A DNA stretch of 64,000 bases from Sphaerisporangium cinnabarinum (GCA_003052455.1 QAPD01000006.1:39992-103991), one strand, 5' to 3'. Positions 21,743 to 30,376 are shown, counted from the first letter of the stretch. Notes: generated by a model from the sequence alone, not told the origin. Numbers and translations: made by a program.

Positions 21743-21785
21743 GGAGTTCCGTCTGATGGAATTACAGTTCCATTCGACGGACTCC
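21743..21785. promoter_or_regulatory. Nested inverted repeat between xdhC and moaA, with GGAA-N6-TTCC core
   Basis: Core ATGGAA-N6-TTCCAT (21756-21773) is framed by outer arms GGAGT(T)CCGTC (21743-21753) and GACGGACTCC (21776-21785). It may be an operator for the divergent xdh and moaA promoters. On the minus strand the core contains TGTAAT, a possible -10 for xdhC. The core has the same half-sites and spacing as the dyad next to the guanine deaminase promoter. I see no other feature in the rest of the 255-bp gap. Confidence 0.55.
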
Positions 21786-21847
21786 ACGCTAGCACGGGGT
21801 GAGGCGCAGGTCACCGTCCCGGCGCGGCGGACGACTACCATCGGCCC

Positions 21848-22954
21848 ATGACCGCCGTCTCGCTCGGGATGCCCAGGGTGCGGTCCGCCGCGCCTCCGGG
21901 CGCCCCGGACGGCCTCGACCCGGCCCGCCCGGCGACCGACGCGCTCGTCGACCGGTACGGCCGCGTGGCGCGCGACCTGCGCATCTCCATCACCGAGAAG
22001 TGCTCGCTGCGGTGCACGTACTGCATGCCCGCCGAAGGGCTGCCCGCGATCCCCCGCGAGGACCTGCTCACGCCCGACGAGATCGGCCGCGTCGTGCGGG
22101 TCGCGGTGGCGCGGCTCGGCATCACCGACGTCCGGTTCACCGGCGGCGAGCCGCTCCTGCGGAACGACCTCGCCGACATCCTGCGCGCCGCGCGCGCCGC
22201 CGCGCCGGGCGTGTCCCTCTCGCTGACGACCAACGCGATCGGCCTCGACAAGCGCGTCCGCGGGCTCGTCGACGCCGGGCTCGACCGCGTGAACATCTCC
22301 CTCGACTCGGTCGACCGCGCGCACTTCGCGCGCCTCACGCGGCGCGACCGCCTGCCCGACGTGCTCGCCGGGATCCGGGCCGCGCTCGACGTCGGCCTCG
22401 CCCCGGTGAAGCTCAACGCCGTCCTCATGCCCGAGACGCTGGCGGGCGCGGCCGACCTCCTCGCGTGGGCCGTCGAGCACGGCTGCCACCTGCGGTTCAT
22501 CGAGCAGATGCCGCTCGACGCCGACGGCCGCTGGACACGCGACGACCTCGTCTCCGCGACGGACCTCCTGGACGTGCTGGGCACCCGCTTCGACCTGCTC
22601 GAGGTCGGGCGCGACGACCCGTCGGCGCCCGCCGAGGAGTGGCTCGTGGACGGCGGACCCCAGACGGTCGGCGTCATCGCCTCCGTCACGCGCTCGTTCT
22701 GCGGCGCGTGCGACCGCACCCGGCTCACCGCCGAGGGCACCGTGCGCTCGTGCCTGTTCGGCGACGACGAGACCGACCTGCGCGCGATCCTCCGCTCGGA
22801 CGACCTCGACGAGGACGAGCGCGACGACGCCCTCGCCCGCGCGTGGCAGGGCGCGATGTGGCGCAAGCCGCTCGCGCACGGCAGCGACGCCCCGACGCTC
22901 GCCGCCGACGCCTTCGCGGCGACGACACGCAGCATGGGCGCGATCGGCGGCTGA
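21848..22954 (+). CDS. moaA: GTP 3',8-cyclase, molybdenum cofactor biosynthesis
   Basis: 368 aa radical SAM enzyme starting Moco synthesis from GTP. N-terminal SAM cluster Cys52, Cys56, Cys59 (CSLRCTYC), [16 protein letters not shown]-terminal cluster in [14 protein letters not shown]...RSCLFG; and the terminal Gly-Gly pair needed for activity. ATG 21848 is six bases after TACCAT (21836-21841): leaderless. Divergent from the xdh operon, which needs its product. MoaC is not in this window. Confidence 0.95.
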   Translation: MTAVSLGMPRVRSAAPPGAPDGLDPARPATDALVDRYGRVARDLRISITEKCSLRCTYCMPAEGLPAIPREDLLTPDEIGRVVRVAVARLGITDVRFTGGEPLLRNDLADILRAARAAAPGVSLSLTTNAIGLDKRVRGLVDAGLDRVNISLDSVDRAHFARLTRRDRLPDVLAGIRAALDVGLAPVKLNAVLMPETLAGAADLLAWAVEHGCHLRFIEQMPLDADGRWTRDDLVSATDLLDVLGTRFDLLEVGRDDPSAPAEEWLVDGGPQTVGVIASVTRSFCGACDRTRLTAEGTVRSCLFGDDETDLRAILRSDDLDEDERDDALARAWQGAMWRKPLAHGSDAPTLAADAFAATTRSMGAIGG

Positions 22955-22959
22955 GGCCC

Positions 22960-23466
22960 TCAGCGCCCTCGGTCGCGACGGCGCAACGCGATCATCCGTT
23001 CGCGCGCCGCTCCGCGGATCCGCCTCGTCGCGCCGGACGCCTCGAGCACCGCCAGCACCTCGTCGGACTCCGACGACCCTGCGACCTCACGCTGGAGCCA
23101 GCGTGTCCATCCCGTGACGTCGTCGACCGCGACGCCGTGCCCTGCGAGCACTCGGTCGCGAAGCACGACGTCCCGCAGGCGCGCCCGCGGAAAGCCCTGG
23201 TGCTCCGCCGGCAGGAGGTCGACCCACTCCGTCGCCGCCGTCGGGTCGACACGTTCGATCATCCGGAGGACGACGGACTCCGCCACGTGAGGATCAGGCT
23301 CCTCGGAGACCAGCCGAGAGAGGACGCTCCACGTGGTCGGGTCCTCGACCGCGCTCGAGTACACCCACCAGCGCCAGTGTTCCCCCTCGTCCGGCCCGGG
23401 CGCGCCGACACCTGTTCGTGCCGCGAGCGCCGCGAGCTCGGAAGACGTCTCCCGCGAGCTGCCCAC
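22960..23466 (-). CDS. Hypothetical protein (HEAT-like)
   Basis: 168 aa from GTG 23466, chosen because CAGGAGGG lies just upstream. No recognised domain. It is helical with short repeats reminiscent of HEAT/armadillo segments (VYSSAVEDPTTWSVLSRLVS, DPHVAESVVLRMIERVDPTA, RLRDVVLRDRVLAG). Third-position GC is a little lower than in its neighbours. Converges on moaA with 5 bp between stops. Might be a cassette immunity-like or regulatory protein, but nothing in the context supports this. Confidence 0.65.
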   Translation of the reverse strand: MGSSRETSSELAALAARTGVGAPGPDEGEHWRWWVYSSAVEDPTTWSVLSRLVSEEPDPHVAESVVLRMIERVDPTAATEWVDLLPAEHQGFPRARLRDVVLRDRVLAGHGVAVDDVTGWTRWLQREVAGSSESDEVLAVLEASGATRRIRGAARERMIALRRRDRGR

Positions 23467-23608
23467 GGCACCCTCCTGACCCGTCCTCGCTCCACGCACG
23501 CAGGCACCGCCGCGCACCGGCAGTGGTGGCGCAGATCATAGGGTGAAGCCGGTCACCTCGGTGCATCAGCCCAGGTCAGAGCCGCCGTCTCTTCCTACCA
23601 TGGATCTC

Positions 23609-23881
23609 GTGACGACGATCTCTCCCGCACCCACCAACCGCCCCTCCTCCTCGATCTCCGGCGCGTCCTCGACGACCCCGGACAACAGCGCGTCCGCGCT
23701 CCCGATCTACCGCACCGACGAGCGGTCCGGCTCCTGGAAGGCCGGCACCAAGAGCGTCATGGGCGCGGCCGTCGGCGCCGTCGTCGGGGTCGTCGTGCTG
23801 AGCTGGTTCGGTCTCGTCCTCGGGACCGCCGTCGGCCTCGGCATCGGCATGCTGCTCGACAACCGCCCCACCGCGCGCTGA
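23609..23881 (+). CDS. Small glycine-rich membrane protein
   Basis: 90 aa from GTG 23609, placed seven bases after TACCAT (23596-23601), a leaderless start. The ATG at 23600 overlaps that -10 and cannot be used from this promoter. The N-terminal 40 residues are Ser/Thr/Pro-rich; residues about 48-82 are one or two transmembrane helices with a glycine zipper (GAAVGAVVGVVVLSWFGLVL then GTAVGLGIGMLL). Function unknown. Confidence 0.65.
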   Translation: MTTISPAPTNRPSSSISGASSTTPDNSASALPIYRTDERSGSWKAGTKSVMGAAVGAVVGVVVLSWFGLVLGTAVGLGIGMLLDNRPTAR

Positions 23882-23961
23882 CCCGACCGTCCCCTCCCGG
23901 CCCGAGCGGCCGGGCAACCCGCCCGACATCGTCGTCGCCCGGCGGATCCCGAAGGAAACTC

Positions 23962-24021
23962 ACGAGAGGCGAGAAGTGGCCCCTCCCCGGCTCCGGCCGG
24001 GGGCCACTTCTCGCCTCTCGT
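23962..24021. terminator. Bidirectional terminator between the small membrane gene and moaE
   Basis: Perfect arms of 22 bp (ACGAGAGGCGAGAAGTGGCC... and its complement ending CGCCTCTCGT) around a loop of about 16 nt. It lies between two convergent stop codons, 80 bp and 29 bp away. Confidence 0.85.
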
Positions 24022-24050
24022 CGTCTGGCCGGCGGTCCGGGGGCGTGGCC

Positions 24051-24500
24051 CTACAACCCGACCCACTCCGAGACGCCGTCGTCGAAGTGCTGGCGCTTCC
24101 AGATCGGCACCTCGGCCTTGATGCGCTCGACGAGCAGCGAGCAGGCCTCGAACGCCTCGCGGCGGTGGCCCGCGGCCGCGGCCGCGACGAGCGCGACGTC
24201 ACCGATCCCCAGGCTGCCGTAGCGGTGGACCGCGGCGACCCGCAGCCCCGTCTCGGTCGCCACGTGCGCGACGCAGCGCCGGATCACGGCCGTGGCGTCG
24301 GGGTGCGCCTCGTAGTCGAGCCGCGTCACGCCCCGGCCGCCGTCGACGTCGCGCACCACGCCGCGGAACGTCACGACCGCCCCGCACTCGGGGCCCCCGA
24401 CGGCCTCCTCGACGGCGCGCGACACGGCGTCGTCGAGCACGTCCGTCGTCACACGGCTGGGGTCTGTGGGCGGCACGCCGCCGTCCGAGTCCTGCGTCAC
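24051..24500 (-). CDS. moaE: Molybdopterin synthase catalytic subunit
   Basis: 149 aa. Large subunit of MPT synthase; converts cPMP to molybdopterin with MoaD. Family blocks: GAVVTFRGVVRDVDGGRGV, LDYEAHPDA, HRYGSLGIGDVALVAAAAAGHRREAF and VPIWKRQHF with the catalytic Lys. GTG 24500 overlaps the moeA stop in GTGA, so translation is coupled to moeA. MoaD is not adjacent. Confidence 0.9.
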   Translation of the reverse strand: MTQDSDGGVPPTDPSRVTTDVLDDAVSRAVEEAVGGPECGAVVTFRGVVRDVDGGRGVTRLDYEAHPDATAVIRRCVAHVATETGLRVAAVHRYGSLGIGDVALVAAAAAGHRREAFEACSLLVERIKAEVPIWKRQHFDDGVSEWVGL

Positions 24501-25816
24501 AGCTCCCGCACCTCCACCTCGGTCCCGGCGTCCCACTCTGTCACGTCGGCCGGGATGTCCACGAGCACGTCCGCGCGCGCCATCGACGCGACGAGGTGGG
24601 AGCCCGCTCCCCCGACGACGCGCACCGTGCCCCCCGGACCCGTCGCGCCCCGCAGGAGCTGCCGCTTGCCCGCGGGCGAGGTCAGCGGCTCGGCGAGCAC
24701 CGCCGTGCGCACGCGCTCAGCGCCGGGCAGGCCCGCGGCCCGCTCGAGCGGCTCGCGCAGGAACATCGCGAACGACACCTGCGCGCTCACCGGGTTGCCC
24801 GGGAACGTGAGCACGGGCACCCCGTCCACGGTGCCGAACCCCTGCGGCCCGCCCGGCTGCATCGCGACCGAGCGGAACGTCACGTCCGACGACGCACCCC
24901 CGCCGAGGACGTCCTTGACCACCTCGTACGCGCCCTGCGACACGCCTCCCGACGTCACCACGAGGTCCGCGACCGCCGCGGCCTCGGCGAGCACGACGGC
25001 GAACCGCTCGGCGTCGTCACCGCACCGGGCCGTGAGCACCACGTCGCCGCCCGCGCGCCGCACGGCGGCGCCGAGCGCGTCGGCGTTCGCGTCGAAGACC
25101 TGCCCGGGCCCCGGGGTCTCTCCCGGCCCGACGAGCTCCGACCCCGTCGACAGGACCGCGACGCGCGGCCGCGCGACGACGCGGACGCGCCCGACCCCGC
25201 AGGCCGCGGCGGCGGCCAGGTGGTGCGGCGCGAGGACCGTCCCGTCGGGCAGCAGGACGTCGCCGGGGCGGACGTCGGAGCCCGCCTCGCGCACGAAGTC
25301 CCCCGCGGCCCGCGGTACCCGGACCTCGACGGCCTCCGCCGTGCCCGGCGCGGCGAGAGCGTCTCCGGCCGCCGGACCGGTGCGGTCGTCCCGCGCCGCA
25401 CCCGTGGGCGTGCGGGCGAACGTCCCGGTCGCGGTGTCCTCGACGGGCACGACGGCGTCCGCCCCCTCGGGAACGGGCGCGCCCGTCATGATGCGGGCGG
25501 CCGTGCCCGGCGCGAGCCGGGGCGGGACGCCCGGCGCCGCCGCGATCTCGGCGACCACGTCCAGCCGGACGGGGGCCTGCGCCCGCGCGTCGGCGACGTC
25601 CGCGGCGCGGACGGCGTACCCGTCCATCTGCGAGTTGCGGAACAGCGGGACGGCGACGGGCGCGACGAGGTCCCCCGCGAGGACCCGGCCGAGCGCGTCG
25701 GCGAGGTCGACGTCCTGGGTGCGGGCGCGCCGTCGGGCCGCGTCCGCGAGGGGTGCGAGGAGGGCCGCGACGTCCGCGCGGTGCTCGTCGACGCTCACCC
25801 GTGCTGTCCCGGCCAT
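24497..25816 (-). CDS. moeA: Molybdopterin molybdenumtransferase
   Basis: 439 aa. Inserts molybdate into adenylylated molybdopterin. MoeA blocks: LFRNSQMDGYAV, IMTGAPVPEGADAVVPVE, VREAGSDVRPGDVLL, STGSELV, VTSGGVSQGAYE, VAMQPGGPQGFG and LTFPGNPVSAQVSF. An Ala/Gly/Asp insert sits near residue 150. ATG 25816 has GAAGGA upstream. Followed by moaE in the same transcript; upstream lies the purine permease gene with a terminator-like hairpin between. Confidence 0.93.
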   Translation of the reverse strand: MAGTARVSVDEHRADVAALLAPLADAARRRARTQDVDLADALGRVLAGDLVAPVAVPLFRNSQMDGYAVRAADVADARAQAPVRLDVVAEIAAAPGVPPRLAPGTAARIMTGAPVPEGADAVVPVEDTATGTFARTPTGAARDDRTGPAAGDALAAPGTAEAVEVRVPRAAGDFVREAGSDVRPGDVLLPDGTVLAPHHLAAAAACGVGRVRVVARPRVAVLSTGSELVGPGETPGPGQVFDANADALGAAVRRAGGDVVLTARCGDDAERFAVVLAEAAAVADLVVTSGGVSQGAYEVVKDVLGGGASSDVTFRSVAMQPGGPQGFGTVDGVPVLTFPGNPVSAQVSFAMFLREPLERAAGLPGAERVRTAVLAEPLTSPAGKRQLLRGATGPGGTVRVVGGAGSHLVASMARADVLVDIPADVTEWDAGTEVEVREL

Positions 25817-25836
25817 GCCCGTCCTTCCCGTTCCCC

Positions 25837-25883
25837 GCACGCCGACGGGCAACCCGGAGGAGCGGGCGACCCGTCGGCCGTGC
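25837..25883 (-). terminator. Hairpin between azgA-like gene and moeA
   Basis: Arms GCACG + CCGACGGG pair with CCCGTCGG + CGTGC (one unpaired base each side) around a 20-nt loop, just after the permease stop. It probably ends the guanine deaminase/permease transcript before moeA. Confidence 0.55.
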
Positions 25884-25898
25884 GGTCGATGTCGAGGC

Positions 25899-27389
25899 TC
25901 AGCCTCCCACGACCGCGGTGAGCGGACCGCGCACGAAGTACACGACGAACCCGGCCGCGACCACCCACAGCAGCGGGTGGACGTCGCGCGCCCGCCCGCA
26001 CGCGGTCCGCAGCAGGACCCACGTGACGAACCCGATGCCGATGCCGTTCGCGATCGAGTACGTGAGCGGCATCGTCACGATCGTGAGGAACACCGGCAGC
26101 GTCACCGTGAAGTCGGTGAGGTCGATCTCCTTGATCTGGCCCATCATCATCGCGCCCACGACGACGAGCACCGCGCTCGCGACCTCGATCGGCACCACCG
26201 CCGTGAGCGGCGTGAGGAACATCGCGACGAGGAAGAGGCCGCCCGTGACGACCGAGGCGAGGCCCGTCCGCGCGCCCTCGCCCACGCCCGCCGCCGAGTC
26301 GACGAACACCGTGTTCGACGACGACGACGTCGCCCCGCCGACGACCGCGCCCACGCCTTCGACCACGAGCGCCGACTTGATGCGCGGGAAGTTGCCGTCC
26401 GCGTCGGCGAGGCCGCCCTGCTTGGCGAGCCCCGTCATCGTGCCCATCGCGTCGAAGAAGTTCGTGAAGAACAGCGTGAACACGAGCATCGTCGCCGCGA
26501 GCGCCCCGATCCGGTCGAACGCGCCGAACGAGAGCTGCCCGAACAGGCTGAGGTCGGGCACCGACACCAGCGAGCTGGGCAGCGCCGGCACGGTGAGGTG
26601 CCAGCCGCCGGGATTCGTCTCCGACGCCGGGCCGAGGTGCAGCACGGACTCGGCGACGATCGCGACGACGGTCGTCGCGACGAGCCCGATCAGCAGCCCG
26701 CCCTTGACCTTGCGGGCCACGAGGACGCCCATGGTGAGCAGCCCGACGACGAAGACGAGCGTCGGGACCGAGGTGATGGAGCCGCCGTCGCCGAGCTGCA
26801 CGGGCGGCCCGCCCGGGGTGCGCGTGACGAACCCCGCGTCGACGAACCCGATGAACGCGATGAACAGGCCGATGCCGACCGTGATCGCGGCCTTGAGCTG
26901 GCGCGGGACGGCGTTGAAGATCGCCGAGCGCGCGCCCGTCACGGCGAGCAGCACGATGAGCAGGCCGTTGACGAGCACGAGCCCCATCGCCTCGGGCCAC
27001 GTGACGTCGCCGATGACGGCGACGGCGAGGAACGAGTTGATGCCCAGCCCGGCCGCGAGCGCGAACGGGAGGTTCGCGACGAGCCCGAACAGGATGGTCA
27101 GGCCACCGGCGGCGAGGCCGGTCATCGCGCCGACCTGCGCCGTCTGGAGCCAGCCGCCCGCGACGTCGACGGGCGCGTTCTCGGCGCTCGTCCCGCCGAG
27201 GATGAGGGGGTTGAGGATGACGATGTACGCCATCGCGAAGAAGGTCACCAGCCCGCCGCGGAGCTCGCGCCCGGTGGTCGAGCCGCGCTCGGTGATCCTG
27301 AAGAAGCGGTCGAGCCGGCCGGTGGCCGGTCCGGTGCCGCGTGCGTCGTCGTTCCCGGCGGTCTCCCGCCGCATGCCGAGGAGAGTCAC
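25899..27389 (-). CDS. Purine permease, AzgA-like NCS2 family
   Basis: 496 aa, about 13-14 transmembrane helices. NCS2/AzgA signatures: GGLVTFFAMAYIVILNPLIL, NLPFALAAGLGINSFLA, FTNFFDAMGTMTGLAKQGG and SSSSNTVFVDSAAGVGEGARTG. Members import adenine, guanine or hypoxanthine with protons. GTG 27389 is preceded by AGGAAAGGG; ATG 27374 is the alternative. It follows the guanine deaminase gene and lies in the same island as xanthine dehydrogenase, so guanine/hypoxanthine uptake for catabolism is likely. Confidence 0.88.
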   Translation of the reverse strand: MTLLGMRRETAGNDDARGTGPATGRLDRFFRITERGSTTGRELRGGLVTFFAMAYIVILNPLILGGTSAENAPVDVAGGWLQTAQVGAMTGLAAGGLTILFGLVANLPFALAAGLGINSFLAVAVIGDVTWPEAMGLVLVNGLLIVLLAVTGARSAIFNAVPRQLKAAITVGIGLFIAFIGFVDAGFVTRTPGGPPVQLGDGGSITSVPTLVFVVGLLTMGVLVARKVKGGLLIGLVATTVVAIVAESVLHLGPASETNPGGWHLTVPALPSSLVSVPDLSLFGQLSFGAFDRIGALAATMLVFTLFFTNFFDAMGTMTGLAKQGGLADADGNFPRIKSALVVEGVGAVVGGATSSSSNTVFVDSAAGVGEGARTGLASVVTGGLFLVAMFLTPLTAVVPIEVASAVLVVVGAMMMGQIKEIDLTDFTVTLPVFLTIVTMPLTYSIANGIGIGFVTWVLLRTACGRARDVHPLLWVVAAGFVVYFVRGPLTAVVGG

Positions 27390-27410
27390 GTCCTTGTGCC
27401 CTTTCCTGAG

Positions 27411-27440
27411 GTACTGACCGGCCGCCCGGCCGGTCAGTAC
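27411..27440 (-). terminator. Perfect 13-bp hairpin between guaD and the permease gene
   Basis: GTACTGACCGGCC-N4-GGCCGGTCAGTAC, spanning the guaD stop codon. The two genes run the same way, so this is either a partial terminator/attenuator that lowers permease expression or a 3' stabiliser of guaD mRNA. No T-tract follows on the minus strand. Confidence 0.6.
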
Positions 27441-27913
27441 TCGACCCGGGACTCGAGGGCGCGCCAGGCGTCGAACGGCGCGGTGGCGGTGGCCGTGCGC
27501 TCGTGCACGACCTGCATGACCCGGTCGGCCGGGTCGGCGTCGAAGAAGTCGTAGAAGGCGGCGTCGTCGAAGCCGGCGCGCGCGGCGTCGTACCGGTCGG
27601 CGGCGTAGTGCACGGCGTGCACGCGCGCCCAGAGGGCGGACGCGAGGCACATGGGGCACGGCTCGCAGCTCGAGTAGAGCGTCGCGCCCGTGAGGTCGAA
27701 GGTGCCGAGCGCGGCGCACGCGCGCCGGATCGCGGTGACCTCGGCGTGCGCGGTCGGGTCGTTGTCCTGCGTGACCCGGTTGTTGCCCTCGAACACCTGC
27801 CCGTCGGCGGTGACGACGACGGCGCCGAAGGGTCCTCCGGCGTGCGCGACGCTGTCGACCGCGAGGGCGACGGCTCGGTCCAGGTGTGCGGTGTCCACGA
27901 CAAGAGTGTCCAT
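27434..27913 (-). CDS. guaD: Guanine deaminase (cytidine-deaminase fold)
   Basis: 159 aa. Zinc deaminase with HAE (56-58) and PCPMC (Cys86, Cys89), GGPFGAVVV and NNRVTQDNDPTAHAEV, the pattern of bacterial GuaD enzymes that turn guanine into xanthine. This feeds the nearby xanthine dehydrogenase. ATG 27913 has GGAG upstream. It heads a two-gene unit with the purine permease. A broader nucleoside deaminase activity is possible. Confidence 0.85.
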   Translation of the reverse strand: MDTLVVDTAHLDRAVALAVDSVAHAGGPFGAVVVTADGQVFEGNNRVTQDNDPTAHAEVTAIRRACAALGTFDLTGATLYSSCEPCPMCLASALWARVHAVHYAADRYDAARAGFDDAAFYDFFDADPADRVMQVVHERTATATAPFDAWRALESRVEY

Positions 27914-28107
27914 GGTGAGTCTCCACGGTTCGGGCAGCGACGCCGGGTGCTCCGCCTCCGGCGTCCGGGCTCGTCGGTGAGCCGGGAGGAGGCGGCCGGC
28001 GGGCCGCTGCAGGCGAGTTGTCACGTCCGCCTGGTAGGTAGCTGCCGGTGTCGGATCGATCGTGTCGACCACCGAGCGTGTCGCTCGGCCCGGGCCCGCC
28101 GTTGGCA
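27914..28107 (-). promoter_or_regulatory. Long 5' leader of guaD (~195 nt)
   Basis: From the predicted start site near 28107 to the guaD ATG. It contains a hairpin with arms CAGGCG/CGCCTG around a 12-nt loop (about 27998-28021) but no purine riboswitch aptamer that I can recognise, and no uORF with a good SD. The length is unusual for this otherwise leader-poor genome. Confidence 0.4.
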
Positions 28108-28113
28108 CTCTCG

Positions 28114-28165
28114 ACGGTAGCAGCGCGTGACGGACGCCACAAGGGTTTCGGAAGAACTTTTCCGA
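28114..28165 (-). promoter_or_regulatory. guaD promoter with upstream GGAA-N6-TTCC dyad
   Basis: On the minus strand: -35 TTGTGG (28142-28137), 17-bp spacer, -10 TACCGT (28119-28114). A perfect dyad TCGGAA-N6-TTCCGA (28148-28165) lies directly upstream of the -35, centred near -50. The same half-site and spacing occur at the xdhC promoter region (21756-21773), suggesting a shared purine regulator. Confidence 0.6.
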
Positions 28166-28308
28166 GATGCGGATGTGTCGACGGACAGAGCCCCGCGCTC
28201 GATGCTCCCGCGAGGTCTGTTGCGGAAGGATCTGCCGCCCGGAAGAGTTGTCCCAGCGCAGGTCCGACGCCCGGGGCGTCGCCCCGTCCCGACCCACCCG
28301 GAGGCCCA

Positions 28309-29724
28309 GTGACCGAGCCCGCTCCGCCGTCGTCCCTCCCCGTCGTCCGCGTCCCCGCCCGACCGGGCCCGCCGCTGCGCTTCCAGCTCCGCCCCGTGGC
28401 GCCCTCGCTCCGCTCGTTCCTCGCGACCGAGGCGGGCGGCGCCGTCCTGCTCCTCGCCGCCACGGTCGTCGCGCTCGTGTGGGCGAACTCCGCGTGGTCC
28501 GGCGCCTACGACGCGCTCTGGTCCACGGAGGCGGGCTGGCGCGTCGGGCCGTGGACGTTCGAGATGGACCTGCACCACTGGGTCAACGACGCCGCGATGG
28601 CCGTGTTCTTCCTCGTCATCGGCCTCGAGATCAACCGCGAGGTGACGAGCGGCGAGCTCCGCAACCGCCGCACCGTCGCCGTCCCGGCGCTGGGCGCGCT
28701 GGGCGGCCTCGCCGTGCCCGCGCTGATCTACCTCGCGTTCAACGTGGGGTCCCCCGCGCAGCACGGCTGGGGCATCGTCATGTCGACGGACACCGCGTTC
28801 CTCGTCGGCATCCTCGCGCTGTTCGGGCCGCGCTGCCCCGACCAGCTCCGGCTCTTCCTCCTCACGCTCGCCGTCGTCGACGACATCGGCGCCATCACCG
28901 TCATGGCGCTCTTCTACACCGACGACCTGTGGCTCCCGGGGCTCGGCGTCGCCGCCGTGCTCGTCGCCGTGATCCTCGTGCTGCGCTGGCTCGGCGTCTG
29001 GCGCCTCACGCCGTACGCGCTCGCCGGGATCGCGCTGTGGGGCGCGGTGTACGCCTCGGGCGTGCACGCGACGCTCGCGGGCGTGCTCGTGGGCCTGCTC
29101 GTGCCGTCGCGCTCGTCGCGACCCGTGGACGTCGCCGTCGTGCCGAAGTACGCCAAGCGGCTCGCGCAGGAGACGACGGCGGAGCGTGAGCACCTCACCG
29201 AGCTCGCCGCGCGCGCGGCCGTGCCCACGAGCGAGCGCCTCCAGCGCGTGCTGCACCCGTGGAGCGCGTACGTCGTCGTGCCCGTCTTCGGCCTCGCGAA
29301 CGCGGGCGTGCGGCTCGACGGCGAGTCGCTGCGCGCCGCCGCCACGTCGCCCGTGACGATCGGCGTCGCCGTCGCGCTCGTCGTGGGCAACGCCGTCGGC
29401 ATCTTCGGGGCCGCGACGCTGGCCCTGCGGCTCGGCCTCGGCGACCTCCCGGGGCGGGTGCGCTACTCCCACCTGCTCGGCGGGGCGATCCTCGCCGGCA
29501 TCGGGTTCACCATCTCGCTCTTCATCGCCGAGCTCGCGTTCGACGACGAGGCGCTCATCGAGCAGGCCAAGATCGGCATCCTCGCGGGCTCGCTCGTCGC
29601 CGCCGTGCTCGGCTCCGTGGCGCTCCGGCTCTTCGGCGAGCGCTGGCCCCTGTGCTCGCCCGGGGCGGACGGCCCGCCGCCCGAGCTGCCGCCGCTCCCC
29701 TGGCACCCGCCCGCGACCACGTGA
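28309..29724 (+). CDS. nhaA: Na+/H+ antiporter NhaA
   Basis: 471 aa, about 12 transmembrane helices. Ion-binding pair Asp191-Asp192 in LAVVDDIGAIT (E. coli Asp163/164), STDTAF with Asp161 (E. coli Asp133), and FFLVIGLEINRE. Start GTG 28309 follows GGAGG. A Pro-rich cytoplasmic tail closes the protein. The rest of the upstream gap (28166-28308) holds no other gene that I can support. Role: Na+ and pH homeostasis. Confidence 0.93.
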   Translation: MTEPAPPSSLPVVRVPARPGPPLRFQLRPVAPSLRSFLATEAGGAVLLLAATVVALVWANSAWSGAYDALWSTEAGWRVGPWTFEMDLHHWVNDAAMAVFFLVIGLEINREVTSGELRNRRTVAVPALGALGGLAVPALIYLAFNVGSPAQHGWGIVMSTDTAFLVGILALFGPRCPDQLRLFLLTLAVVDDIGAITVMALFYTDDLWLPGLGVAAVLVAVILVLRWLGVWRLTPYALAGIALWGAVYASGVHATLAGVLVGLLVPSRSSRPVDVAVVPKYAKRLAQETTAEREHLTELAARAAVPTSERLQRVLHPWSAYVVVPVFGLANAGVRLDGESLRAAATSPVTIGVAVALVVGNAVGIFGAATLALRLGLGDLPGRVRYSHLLGGAILAGIGFTISLFIAELAFDDEALIEQAKIGILAGSLVAAVLGSVALRLFGERWPLCSPGADGPPPELPPLPWHPPATT

Positions 29725-29799
29725 CCGCACGGCGCGGCGCGGCGCGGCACGGCGCGGGCCGGGGTCCGGCCGGCCGGGCGCTCGGGCCTGCGCGGTGAC

Positions 29800-30354
29800 C
29801 TACGACCGCGCGGCGGCGATCGCGGCCCGCAGGCCCTCGGCGGTGACGCGGCCGCGGTAGCGGACGCCGTCGACGAAGAGCGTCGGGGTGCCCTGCACGC
29901 CGACCGCGAGCGCGTCGGCGTAGTCGCGCTGCACCGGGGCGGCGTGCTGCTGGGCCGCGTCCCCGACGACCGACGCGCCGTCGAGCCCGAGCTCCTCGGC
30001 CCGCTCGGCGAGCCCGGCCTCGCCGAGCTGGTCCTGGTGCGCGAACAGCGCGGCCTGCATCTCCCAGAACCTGCCCTGCGCGGCGGCCGCCTCGACGGCG
30101 AGCGCGGCCGACAGCGCGTGCGGGTGGATCTCGAACAGCGGGAAGTGGCGGAACACGAGGCGCACCCGGCCGCCCGAGGACTCGACGACCTGCCGCAGCA
30201 CCGGGGCGGCGGCGGCGCAGTACGGGCACTCGAGGTCGCCGAACTCGACGATGGTGACGGGCGCGGCGGGGTCCCCGAGGACGTGCGCGTCGGCAGGGAC
30301 GAGCTGCTCGGCCGGGACGCGGTCGGGGGTCTGCTCGCTCACGCTGCCCAGCAT
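29800..30354 (-). CDS. DsbA-family thioredoxin-fold protein, cytoplasmic
   Basis: 184 aa. DsbA/FrnE-like thioredoxin fold with CPYC (Cys43-Cys46) in VEFGDLECPYC, an inserted helical domain (about 80-145) and the cis-Pro loop VQGTPTLFVDG. There is no signal peptide or TM segment, so it acts in the cytoplasm; actinobacterial homologues serve as disulfide isomerases or oxidoreductases. GTG at 30342 is an alternative start; neither has a clear SD. Converges on nhaA across a 75-bp, extremely GC-rich spacer (GGCGCGGCGCGG repeats). Confidence 0.82.
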   Translation of the reverse strand: MLGSVSEQTPDRVPAEQLVPADAHVLGDPAAPVTIVEFGDLECPYCAAAAPVLRQVVESSGGRVRLVFRHFPLFEIHPHALSAALAVEAAAAQGRFWEMQAALFAHQDQLGEAGLAERAEELGLDGASVVGDAAQQHAAPVQRDYADALAVGVQGTPTLFVDGVRYRGRVTAEGLRAAIAAARS

Positions 30355-30376
30355 GGCACGCGGGCGGCACCCGTGG

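Noticed and set aside
27914..28107. Purine riboswitch before guaD/azgA
   Set aside because: I could not find the three-way-junction core or its conserved loops; only one short hairpin is visible.
29725..29799. Terminator between nhaA and the DsbA-like gene
   Set aside because: The spacer is GC-rich repeats (GGCGCGG, GGCCGG) that fold many ways; no single convincing hairpin with complete arms.
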